Shown here: in pieces, positions 5,705-11,656 of the stretch
Layout: the number at the start of each line of letters is the position of its first letter
Numbering within the stretch: the stretch's first letter is position 1
Assembly: GCA_958426095.1 (NCBI GenBank)
Contig: CATZYB010000069.1
Location: forward strand, 1 to 11,656
Direction: 5' to 3'
DNA from: an uncultured Lachnospiraceae bacterium
Lineage (GTDB): Bacteria; Bacillota; Clostridia; Lachnospirales; Lachnospiraceae
DNA length: 11,656 nt
Position numbers and translations under genes: made by a program
The notes under the pieces: generated by a model
The model's database searches: none
Seen by the model: the letters and a program-made list of their open reading frames with translations, nothing else
Told to the model about the DNA's origin: nothing

Positions 5705-7189
5705 TTGTTAAAACAAGCTGCGGCATATATCCGCGTATCCACGCACGACCAGGAAGAATTATCGCCGGATGCTCAAAAGCGTCTTATCATGGATTATGCC
5801 ATGAAAAATGACATGCTCATATCCAATGAACATATCTACATTGAAAAGGGAATCTCCGGCCGTAAATCAAAATCACGTCCGGAATTTCTCCGGATGATCG
5901 CTGCTGCCAAGCAGGAGCCTTCGCCGTTTTCCTGCATCCTGGTATGGAAATTTTCTAGATTTGCCCGGAATCAGGAAGAAAGCATCGTTTACAAATCCCT
6001 TTTGAAAAAGCAGCGAGGTATCGACGTCATCAGCATATCCGAACCGATCATGGACGGTCCTTTCGGCTCTCTGATTGAACGAATCATCGAATGGATGGAT
6101 GAATACTATTCCATTCGACTCTCCGGAGAAGTTCACCGGGGAATGACTGAAAACGCCCTCAGGGGAAAATATCAATCCCGGCCGCCCCTTGGTTACACCA
6201 TCAAACAGCCAAAGACACCGCCAGTCATTGTTCCTGAGGAAGCCAAGGTTGTCCGGATGATATTTGAAAAATATGCTTATAGCGGCATGTCCCTTTTTTC
6301 CATTGCAAATCTATTAAATGATATGGGAATAAAGACCATCCGCGGGAATCGTTTTGAAGTCCGCAATGTGAAGTACATATTATCCAATCCCACATACATT
6401 GGAAAAATTCGCTGGAACCGTATGAATAGAGAATCCAGGACCGAGAACCCGGAGAGTGAATGGATTATTCGTGATGGTCAATATGAGTCAATTGTTTCAG
6501 ATGAATTATTTGAAGCCGCCGGCGCCCGTCTGGCCAAAGAGCACCGCAATCTCGGCAAGCGTCCTGCTGCCACTTATAAAAGCTGGCTTTCAGGTATGAT
6601 CCACTGCTCCAACTGTGGCCGGACTCTCGGATGGGCGCCGCGGAAAAAGAAAGACGGCACCGTCATTGGTGGATTCCAGTGTTGGGGATACACAAAAGGA
6701 TTATGCAAAACAAGCTGTTACGTCACCGAAAAATATCTGAAAGAAAACTTCATCCGTTCGCTCGAAATGGTCCTGAACTCTGACGATATCGAATTTGAAC
6801 GTATTGAGCCTTCTGAGCCTTCAACATCCTCTGAGCTGGATATTTTAAAAGAACAGCTCAACCGTTTGGATTTCAAGGAACAGCGTATCAAAGAGGCCTA
6901 CATGAACGGCATCGATACACTGGAAGAATACGCCCGGAACAGAGAATTGATTCAGTCCGAGCGAAAAGACCTTTTAGAGAAAATCTCTGACATTGATATT
7001 CCTTCACCAGCTGATGATACTTCGGACCAAAACCAGGAAATGCTTCACCGGATCACCAACGTTTTAGATGTTCTCAGGTCCGATGATTTTACCGACGAAC
7101 AGAAAAATGAAGCTTTGCGCAGCATCATTAAAGAGGCCCGATATGACAAAAAAGCTGATAAAATGGAGGTTTGTTACTATCTTCTTTAA
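5705..7189 (+). CDS. Large serine recombinase (SpoIVCA/phage-integrase type)
   Basis: Site-specific recombinase expected to integrate and excise this element by double-strand cleavage and strand exchange at the att sites. Domains in order (numbered from the TTG start): resolvase catalytic domain with YIRVST carrying the nucleophile Ser12 and the arginines of KFSRFARN (about 82-89); the 'recombinase' DNA-binding domain (about 160-240, PPLGYTIKQ to NPTYIGKIRW); a zinc ribbon with CSNC (301-304) and later cysteines near 326 and 334; a coiled coil (about 375-430) and a short C-terminal region. At 494 residues it is the size of SpoIVCA. AGGAGG (5690-5695) is 9 nt from TTG 5705 but only 3 nt from ATG 5699, so TTG is preferred. 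The stop lies 15 bp from the attR core, as usual for an integrase. It reads in the same direction as cotJABC. All visible catalytic residues are intact. Confidence 0.93.
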   Translation: MLKQAAAYIRVSTHDQEELSPDAQKRLIMDYAMKNDMLISNEHIYIEKGISGRKSKSRPEFLRMIAAAKQEPSPFSCILVWKFSRFARNQEESIVYKSLLKKQRGIDVISISEPIMDGPFGSLIERIIEWMDEYYSIRLSGEVHRGMTENALRGKYQSRPPLGYTIKQPKTPPVIVPEEAKVVRMIFEKYAYSGMSLFSIANLLNDMGIKTIRGNRFEVRNVKYILSNPTYIGKIRWNRMNRESRTENPESEWIIRDGQYESIVSDELFEAAGARLAKEHRNLGKRPAATYKSWLSGMIHCSNCGRTLGWAPRKKKDGTVIGGFQCWGYTKGLCKTSCYVTEKYLKENFIRSLEMVLNSDDIEFERIEPSEPSTSSELDILKEQLNRLDFKEQRIKEAYMNGIDTLEEYARNRELIQSERKDLLEKISDIDIPSPADDTSDQNQEMLHRITNVLDVLRSDDFTDEQKNEALRSIIKEARYDKKADKMEVCYYLL

Positions 7190-7204
7190 AATTATCAGTT
7201 GTTG

Positions 7205-7218
7205 CAATACGGAGGCCC
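7205..7218 (+). repeat. attR core (right junction direct repeat)
   Basis: Second copy of CAATACGGAGGCCC; element DNA lies to its left and the remainder of cotJC to its right. The arm TTGCAATACG (7202-7211) is the left half of the reconstructed attP dyad, with an outer CAGT (7196-7199) that pairs with ACTG at 3181-3184. The probable crossover dinucleotide is GG at 7214-7215. Confidence 0.88.
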
Positions 7219-7747
7219 CGATGGCGAAATGGGAGCTTCTATGCGTTATCTCTCTCAGCGTTTCGCCATGCCGAACCGTCAGGCTATGGGGATGCTGACA
7301 GATATCGGAACAGAAGAACTGGCCCATCTGGAAATGGTGGCGACCATCGTCACCCAGCTTACCCGGAACCTATCGATGGAAGAGATTAAAAAATATGGCT
7401 TTGATAAATACTATGTCGATCATACAATAGGCATTTGGCCGCAAGCGGCCGGCGGTATTCCGTTCAATGCCTGCGAATTCCAGTCTAAGGGCGACCCAAT
7501 CACCGATTTATTTGAAGATATGGCCGCCGAACAGAAGGCCCGGTCCACCTACGACAATATCCTTCGTCTTGTAAAAGATCCGGAGGTTGCTGACCCGATC
7601 CGTTTCCTCCGCGCCCGTGAAATCGTCCACTTCCAGCGTTTCGGTGAGACTCTGCGGATTTTACAGGAACAGCTGGATTCCAAAAACTTCTACGCATTCA
7701 ACCCTTCCTTCGATGCACCGACCACATGCCCGCCATGTGCTAAATAA
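7205..7747 (+). CDS. cotJC: CotJC, 3' fragment (manganese catalase-like coat protein)
   Basis: This is the remaining 180 codons of cotJC plus stop, with an open frame and no decay. It encodes the ferritin-like four-helix body of a Mn-catalase-family protein. The glutamate of GGPDGEMGASMRY, the ExxH of EELAHLEM, the glutamate in AAEQKARSTY, and the ExxH of EIVHFQRF are the expected dinuclear metal ligands. A Cys-rich tail CPPCAK ends it. A TTG at 7199 is in frame but has no ribosome-binding site, and no promoter precedes it, so this half should be silent until excision. After removal of 4,049 bp it fuses in frame to the 27 codons at 3075-3155, giving 207 residues, similar to intact CotJC (B. 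subtilis 189). Confidence 0.92.
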   Translation, partial: QYGGPDGEMGASMRYLSQRFAMPNRQAMGMLTDIGTEELAHLEMVATIVTQLTRNLSMEEIKKYGFDKYYVDHTIGIWPQAAGGIPFNACEFQSKGDPITDLFEDMAAEQKARSTYDNILRLVKDPEVADPIRFLRAREIVHFQRFGETLRILQEQLDSKNFYAFNPSFDAPTTCPPCAK

Positions 7748-7757
7748 AAGAAAAAAT

Positions 7758-7799
7758 GCCGCCGCTCCACAATCTGCTGATTAATTGTGGAACGGCGGC
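7758..7799. terminator. Strong bidirectional terminator between cotJC and the nuclease gene
   Basis: Inverted repeat 7758-7773 with 7784-7799: 16-bp arms with one mismatch and a 10-nt loop, GC-rich at the base. On the minus strand the stem is followed by ATTTTTTCTTTT, an excellent terminator for the ATPase/nuclease pair. On the plus strand only a short CTTTCC follows, so termination of cotJC is likely but weaker. Confidence 0.88.
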
Positions 7800-7812
7800 T
7801 TTCCATAGTGAT

Positions 7813-8391
7813 TTAAACCTCTGTTAAGCGCTCCTCTGTCTCCATCGGAATAACAAAATTCTTCTCAAAAAGATCCGGCGTATAGGTATGTGTCTCATTA
7901 AAAAGGTATTTCTCAAACTTCTCAATTCCAAAAAGTTTTTCTTCCTGTTCTGCCAAATTAAAAATATACGAATAATTGTCAGTTCTTCCGGCAAATTTCT
8001 GGATTTTATCAACCTTAGTTGGGTTATATACCAGAATGTAATTTATATTATCTCTTATAAAGTCAATATCCGGAATAATACCTAACTCCATAAGCATAAT
8101 TAAACTATCATATAACTTTCTGAAAATTTGTTCTTTCTTTATAGTCCCATTTTTAAATTCTATAAAATACCATTTTCCCTGTGGACTGATATATAATGCA
8201 TCATTAGAACTTGGTACTCCATCCCACCCTCTTCCTCGTGCATAATCATCTGGTATTTTATCAAAATGAATGACTTTCATTTTGCTTTCACACATGAACG
8301 TTCTGTTCGTATCATCCAAAGATGTCCTTTTCAGCGCACAGATGTGATTTTGAAATATTTGGGGCAGTACATTAATTACCTCTTCAGTCAT
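7813..8391 (-). CDS. Predicted PD-(D/E)XK-fold nuclease, partner of the ATPase
   Basis: I cannot name the family, but the 192-residue protein shows the core of a restriction-endonuclease-like active site: PSSNDALYIS (Asp about 64), then WYFIEFKNG with Glu78-x-Lys80, followed by a long helix (KEQIFRKLYDSLIMLMEL) and a beta strand YILVYN. This D-(x13)-ExK spacing on adjacent strands is typical of PD-(D/E)XK nucleases. It is cytoplasmic, with no membrane segment. It lies 13 bp after the ATPase stop (7 bp if ATG 8397 is used). AAAGG at 8405-8401 overlaps the ATPase stop codon and favours ATG 8391 (9-nt gap) over ATG 8397 (3-nt gap). Tight coupling suggests a two-protein effector/sensor system. 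It is AT-rich compared with cotJ. The nuclease assignment is by eye only. Confidence 0.7.
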   Translation of the reverse strand: MTEEVINVLPQIFQNHICALKRTSLDDTNRTFMCESKMKVIHFDKIPDDYARGRGWDGVPSSNDALYISPQGKWYFIEFKNGTIKKEQIFRKLYDSLIMLMELGIIPDIDFIRDNINYILVYNPTKVDKIQKFAGRTDNYSYIFNLAEQEEKLFGIEKFEKYLFNETHTYTPDLFEKNFVIPMETEERLTEV

Positions 8392-8404
8392 CGACATCTA
8401 CCTT

Positions 8405-9712
8405 TCAATTATTATTCAATTCATATCTCAGTGTATCTAGGGCCTGAATCGGCGAAGCCATCTTTTTATATATCAAATCAATATTTCCAGTAACTAAATC
8501 CATTTGAACTACATCATTTACATTCGATGACAAGTAGTAATTTACTTTATCATCAATTCCATATTTACACGAAAACAAATTGATTGCATCCAAAAAATAT
8601 GGACTATGGGTAGTCACAATCACAGACAGATCAAAATGTTTTTGCAATAATACAATTAACTCAGCGTATGCAACCTGCCATTGAGGATGTAAATGTATTT
8701 CCGGCTCATCTAATATAACGACATCCTTTTCCTTCAAACATCCTTTTTCAATTAACATTTTTAAAATAACAAATGATTTTAATCCCGCAGAAAGATTATG
8801 AAAGACAATTGGCTCATTAAAATTACTGTTTTTCAGATAAAACTCCTCATCCTGACTAAAAATAATCTCTCCGTCAACAATGCTCTGCAACGTTTCATAT
8901 ATATCGTTTAATTTCTCTTTGGCACGAACAGTTTCAATAACTCCGTCTAAAACGCCATCTCCGGTATCCTCGATCAATATATCCTTTAAAAGTTCATTCA
9001 TTGGATTCAAGTCATTATAACCGGATAACTCATCAATAATAAACGGGTTATCAATATAAATTGCTTTATGAATAATATTCAGTTCATTTGTAAAATGTTT
9101 ACATTCGTTATTACTAAAAAACAGCTTCTCCGTTTTTCCTTTAATCTCAAGATTCAAAACTGCTTCGTCACTCTGGTGATCGACTAAGGAATTCATCTGA
9201 GCATGAAATACTAAATTAAAATACCTGGATATTACCTCTCGAATAATCATTTCCTCTGGCAAAAGCAAGATTTCACTTATATTACGGACCATTTCATCAA
9301 TCATATCTGACCATTCATCCAGGTTTTCCGACTTTAATATACTCTTTTTAAGATTACTCACAACTATCTCTCGTATTTTATCATCGGAAATCGTCACATT
9401 CTCATCTGTCATTTCTTTCAACTGCAAACGTATCCTTCTGGACAAATTTATCACATTATTTGTAATCACAGATCTGGAAATATCCAAAGAACTTATGTAC
9501 TTCCGCAGAATTAATCGATTTGTTTTTTCAATTTCACTCATACGTTCCCCAGAAATTTTATCTTCAATATTATTCAGTGCATTAAAAAAAGAAAAGAGTA
9601 TTTTTCCCACTGTACTTTTTCCTGTATTATTTTCACCGGCGATCACTGTAATACCATCAATAATAATATCCGCATTTTTAATTTTTGCAAAATTTTCTAT
9701 ACCAAGTTTCAT
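8405..9712 (-). CDS. AAA/OLD-like ATPase (ABC-type ATPase, no TOPRIM)
   Basis: The 435-residue protein is a P-loop ATPase of the AAA_15/AAA_21/OLD-like group. It opens MKLGIENFAKIKNA and has Walker A GENNTGKST (26-34), a long helical insert (about 45-290), an ABC-like signature NLSAGLKS (306-313), Walker B VVILDEPEIHLHPQW (331-345), and the H-loop region VTTHSPYF (366-373). Such ATPases dimerise and act as sensors or motors in anti-phage systems (for example OLD/Gabija, PARIS and Septu). Unlike OLD and GajA it has no TOPRIM nuclease domain after the H-loop, which fits the nuclease being the separate downstream protein. AAAGGA is 7 nt before the ATG. Low GC suggests transfer. The defence role is inferred from architecture and pairing, and DNA repair or plasmid functions remain possible. 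Confidence 0.88.
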   Translation of the reverse strand: MKLGIENFAKIKNADIIIDGITVIAGENNTGKSTVGKILFSFFNALNNIEDKISGERMSEIEKTNRLILRKYISSLDISRSVITNNVINLSRRIRLQLKEMTDENVTISDDKIREIVVSNLKKSILKSENLDEWSDMIDEMVRNISEILLLPEEMIIREVISRYFNLVFHAQMNSLVDHQSDEAVLNLEIKGKTEKLFFSNNECKHFTNELNIIHKAIYIDNPFIIDELSGYNDLNPMNELLKDILIEDTGDGVLDGVIETVRAKEKLNDIYETLQSIVDGEIIFSQDEEFYLKNSNFNEPIVFHNLSAGLKSFVILKMLIEKGCLKEKDVVILDEPEIHLHPQWQVAYAELIVLLQKHFDLSVIVTTHSPYFLDAINLFSCKYGIDDKVNYYLSSNVNDVVQMDLVTGNIDLIYKKMASPIQALDTLRYELNNN

Positions 9713-9769
9713 TTATGATTCCTTTCTATGCCACGAAAACAATATGGATATTCCCAACTTACGAATAAT

Positions 9770-9798
9770 ATTCTATCCCATTTTCTTTATAAACACAA
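9770..9798 (-). promoter_or_regulatory. Putative promoter of the ATPase-nuclease operon
   Basis: On the minus strand TTGTGT (9798-9793) and TAGAAT (9775-9770) are 17 bp apart. This gives a leader of about 50 nt to the ATPase start at 9712. No internal promoter is visible between the two genes. Confidence 0.45.
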
Positions 9799-10138
9799 CG
9801 AGAAATTCTCTCTTCTCTTTACCGCAAATTCCTCTGCCCCCGCTGTCTCGGAAAACAGTCGGTAAGATTCCCTTCTGAATCAAAAGACAATGCCTCCGGC
9901 CCGTCTTCTTCGTCTCATCGAAAGCATTCTCGATAATCCCCACGCCGCACAAAATATTCGCGTGTTTAAGAATAGCGCTGCCAAAGGCCTGCACATTATA
10001 CGCCATTTGCTGGAAACCCTCGCCATGACAGACCGAGGCGCCATACTGTTTTCCCAAACCAATCGCCATCATTTTCATCATACCGCTCTGATAAGGTCCC
10101 CGAAAGGCTGTGTCATTTCCCGGCTGCCGCAGCTTAAA
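9773..10138 (-). pseudogene. Remnant of a lactate-racemase-domain (DUF2088/LarA-like) gene
   Basis: A minus-strand frame open from 10138 contains DTAFRGPYQSGMMKMMAIGLGKQ followed by CHGEGFQQMAYNVQAFG and ILKHANILCGVGIIENAFDET, here given in pieces. This is the recognisable interior of a LarA-like/DUF2088 protein (family pattern: FRGPxxSGxxKMxxIGLGKQ, then CHxxGF, then GVGIxENAxDE). A normal protein would be several hundred residues. Here the N-terminal part is missing (stop at 10139-10141), and after DETKK the reading degenerates into unrelated sequence. About 90 residues are recognisable. There is no ribosome-binding site at a suitable ATG. Its neighbours, a sugar kinase and a hydroxyacid reductase, suggest that it once belonged to a sugar-acid pathway. 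Its left end abuts the ATPase module. Confidence 0.7.
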
Positions 10139-10166
10139 CTATTTTTAATAATTATAATCTTCTCCT

Positions 10167-11072
10167 TTATTCAACCACTTCATCCCAATACGGGATAGAA
10201 ACAGCGGCTCCCGGCCTGGATACGGCGATCGATGCCGCCTTGGACGCTATCATCAACGCCCTTTCCGGTGATTCTCCGTCCGCCGCACATTTGAGGAAAT
10301 ATCCGGTCAATGTATCTCCTGCTCCAGTCGTATCCACCGCATTTACCTTAAACGCTTTCTGATAACATTTCTTTTCATGGGATTGATATAAAACGCCCTG
10401 GCTGCCAAGGGTCAGTACCACTTCCATATCCGGATAAGATTCCAACAGACTTTCCGCAATATTTTCCGGCTCTTTCTTTCCGGTCAGCCATTCTCCTTCA
10501 ATCTCATTCAGCAAAAGCCAATGGACCTTACTCAGATCGCACTGACGAATGACTTCATTGGCCGGTGATGGATTGAGTGCAATATCCATTCCCCGTTCCC
10601 AGGCCAAATCAATAATTTCCGGCACCCGGTTGATCTCATTTTGAAGGACTAAAATATCTCCTTTTCCAAATCCGCTCAAAACTTCATCCACAAATGCACG
10701 GTCTATGGTCTGGTTTGCCCCGTCATAAAGAATAATGGCGTTCTGGCCCGCGTCACTCACCTGGATAATGGCCTTTCCCGTGTCACAATCCGCTTCCCGA
10801 ACCAAAGCTGTAGGACTGGCGGATGTCTCTGGAAAAGTTACGCATACTCCGGACTGGCTCATTAAATCCACCAACCACTGGCCGTCATCTCCAATCTTTC
10901 CTGCATGATACACGTCAGCTCCGGCCCTGGCTAAGGCCACCGACTGATTCAGCCCCTTACCACCGGGAAACACTTGAAAACTCAATGATTTTTTCGTTTC
11001 TCCCGGCTGAACAAAATCATCCACATGGTAAACATTATCAATATTCAACGATCCAAAATTTAAAACTTTCAT
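10167..11072 (-). CDS. Ribokinase-like PfkB-family carbohydrate kinase
   Basis: ATP-dependent sugar kinase of the PfkB family, cytoplasmic, 301 residues. The substrate-binding signature FPGGKGLNQSVALARAG is at about 35-51 (ribokinases usually have GGKGANQ). The anion-hole/catalytic motif VDTTGAGDTLTGYF is at about 246-259, with Asp253 as the base. The N-terminal MKVLNFGSLNIDNVYHVDDF fits the family beta-clasp. Its length is normal. GGGGTG sits 5 nt before the ATG. The substrate is probably a pentose or sugar acid rather than necessarily ribose. The adjacent hydroxyacid reductase and racemase-domain remnant point to a sugar-acid route. The two intact genes are separated by a hairpin at 11118-11145. 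Confidence 0.9.
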   Translation of the reverse strand: MKVLNFGSLNIDNVYHVDDFVQPGETKKSLSFQVFPGGKGLNQSVALARAGADVYHAGKIGDDGQWLVDLMSQSGVCVTFPETSASPTALVREADCDTGKAIIQVSDAGQNAIILYDGANQTIDRAFVDEVLSGFGKGDILVLQNEINRVPEIIDLAWERGMDIALNPSPANEVIRQCDLSKVHWLLLNEIEGEWLTGKKEPENIAESLLESYPDMEVVLTLGSQGVLYQSHEKKCYQKAFKVNAVDTTGAGDTLTGYFLKCAADGESPERALMIASKAASIAVSRPGAAVSIPYWDEVVE

Positions 11073-11109
11073 TTCAACACCCCATTTACATATATCCGTT
11101 TCGTGTTAA

Positions 11110-11139
11110 ATTATCAAAGGGCATTGACAATCTCGTCAA
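11110..11139 (-). promoter_or_regulatory. Possible promoter of the kinase gene, embedded in a hairpin
   Basis: On the minus strand TTGACG (11139-11134) and GATAAT (11115-11110) are 18 bp apart and precede the kinase start by 37 bp. The -35 lies within one arm of the terminator hairpin. The matches are fair; the overlap makes the assignment tentative. Confidence 0.35.
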
Positions 11140-11145
11140 TGCCCT
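11118..11145 (-). terminator. Hairpin terminator after the reductase gene
   Basis: Perfect 11-bp stem AGGGCATTGAC/GTCAATGCCCT with a 6-nt loop, starting 9 bp past the reductase stop on the minus strand. The following sequence, TTTGATAATTT, is T-rich but broken, so termination may be partial and allow some read-through into the kinase. Confidence 0.65.
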
Positions 11146-11154
11146 CGTTAAACA

Positions 11155-11656
11155 TTATTCATAAAATTTAATTAACGTCTGTGTTCCCAGGTCTCCATAT
11201 TCCGGTTCCAGTGTCCGGTAGTTTGCCAGCACCTGTTTTAACACCTTCAAGTCCAGTCCCTGCGCTTCGGCTTCTTCCACCGCAAGATTCATATCTTTAA
11301 TGAAATGCTTCATGAAAAAGCCTGGTGCATAGTCGCCATTCATAATTTTAGCTCCAAAGGCATCGAGCTGCTTGCTTCCCGCCGCTCCTGTAGCTACCGA
11401 ATCAAGAAGTGTCTGAAGATCCAGACCCTGAGCCTTCGCATAGCTCATAGCCTCACAGACACCGGAAAGGGTTCCCGCGATCATAATCTGATTTGCCATC
11501 TTTGTATGCTGGCCGCAGCCCGGTCCGCCTTCATAATTAATATTCGTTCCCATGGCTTCAAAAATCTTATGGCAAGCCTCATAATCCGCCCGATCTCCGC
11601 CGACAAGAATGGACAAAGTTCCGTTTTTCGCTCCCGTATCGCCGCCGGTCACCGGA
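11155..11656 (-). CDS. NAD(P)-dependent hydroxyacid reductase (3-hydroxyisobutyrate dehydrogenase/GarR family), 3' part
   Basis: The frame enters from the right edge and ends at 11155, so only the C-terminal 166 residues (about 55% of a normal 290-300) are visible. It starts in the substrate-binding element PVTGGDTGAKNGTLSILVGG, where family members have DAPVSGG. It then has GPGCGQHTKMANQI with the catalytic lysine of the GxGxxxKxxNQ motif, and the all-helical C-terminal domain (FFMKHFIKDMNLAVEEA). The Rossmann NAD(P)-binding half lies outside the window. Members reduce tartronate semialdehyde or oxidise 3-hydroxyisobutyrate and related beta-hydroxyacids. Next to a PfkB kinase and a racemase-domain remnant, a role in sugar-acid (glycerate/tartronate-type) catabolism is plausible. 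Confidence 0.9.
   Translation of the reverse strand, partial: PVTGGDTGAKNGTLSILVGGDRADYEACHKIFEAMGTNINYEGGPGCGQHTKMANQIMIAGTLSGVCEAMSYAKAQGLDLQTLLDSVATGAAGSKQLDAFGAKIMNGDYAPGFFMKHFIKDMNLAVEEAEAQGLDLKVLKQVLANYRTLEPEYGDLGTQTLIKFYE

Larger units (their letters stand above)
3156..7204. mobile_element. 4,049-bp serine-recombinase element inserted in cotJC (skin-like)
   Basis: The element is bounded by a 14-bp direct repeat, CAATACGGAGGCCC, at 3156-3169 and 7205-7218. Only one copy remains after excision. It carries two minus-strand genes (membrane protein, small protein), dinD, and a large serine recombinase lying against the right end. It has no phage structural, replication or transposase genes. 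Joining the two outer halves rebuilds an uninterrupted cotJC; joining the two inner ends builds a long dyad that looks like attP. The organisation is that of intervening elements such as the sigK skin of B. subtilis and C. difficile, but much smaller. Composition is mosaic: the left cargo is clearly AT-rich, while the recombinase is close to the host genes. Whether excision is developmentally controlled is inferred, not seen. Confidence 0.9.

Noticed and set aside
7199..7204. TTG at 7199 as a true start for the right half of cotJC
   Set aside because: No ribosome-binding site and no promoter; the upstream bases are element DNA, and the frame is explained by the interrupted gene.
3156..7204. 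Conventional prophage or insertion sequence
   Set aside because: No structural, lysis, replication or DDE transposase genes, no terminal inverted repeats with short target duplication; the direct repeat and serine recombinase indicate site-specific integration.
1..11656. CRISPR array, tRNA, rRNA or known riboswitch
   Set aside because: No regularly spaced repeats, cloverleaf-like sequence or recognisable riboswitch core was seen on either strand by eye.

Overview
The window looks like chromosomal DNA of a spore-forming Clostridia member, probably Lachnospiraceae. The support is a cotJABC spore-coat operon, strong Shine-Dalgarno sites, moderate GC in the housekeeping genes, and a small MKGYAV-type protein at the left edge. 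The taxon is inferred from these features, not from any search.

Layout. Positions 1-62 (-) hold the start of a small unnamed protein. Aspartate kinase is at 128-1447 (-) and a diacylglycerol-kinase-family lipid kinase at 1625-2509 (+). The spore-coat operon cotJA-cotJB-cotJC begins at 2579 (+) behind a sigma-E-like promoter. cotJC is cut after codon 27 by a 4,049-bp element (3156-7204). The element carries a single-pass membrane protein of unknown function (-), a 47-residue protein (-), DinD (+), and a large serine recombinase (+) that ends 15 bp before the right junction. The rest of cotJC (7205-7747) resumes in frame and is followed by a strong bidirectional terminator. Next comes an AT-rich two-gene minus-strand module, an AAA/OLD-like ATPase followed by a PD-(D/E)XK-like nuclease, which resembles an anti-phage system. 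It abuts a decayed lactate-racemase-domain gene. A ribokinase-family kinase and a partial 3-hydroxyisobutyrate-dehydrogenase-family reductase (both -) complete a probable sugar-acid catabolic locus.

Main result. The cotJC split has the architecture of the sigK 'skin' element. A 14-bp direct repeat marks both junctions, and precise removal of 4,049 bp restores a continuous 207-codon CotJC reading MSQ-YGGP-DGEM across the joint. The element ends, joined as a circle, form a striking attP-like dyad with perfect 10-bp arms around GAGGCC. I propose that the serine recombinase excises the element, possibly in the sporulating mother cell where cotJ is expressed, so that CotJC is made only after DNA rearrangement. 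The sequence shows the architecture directly. Developmental control of excision is inference.
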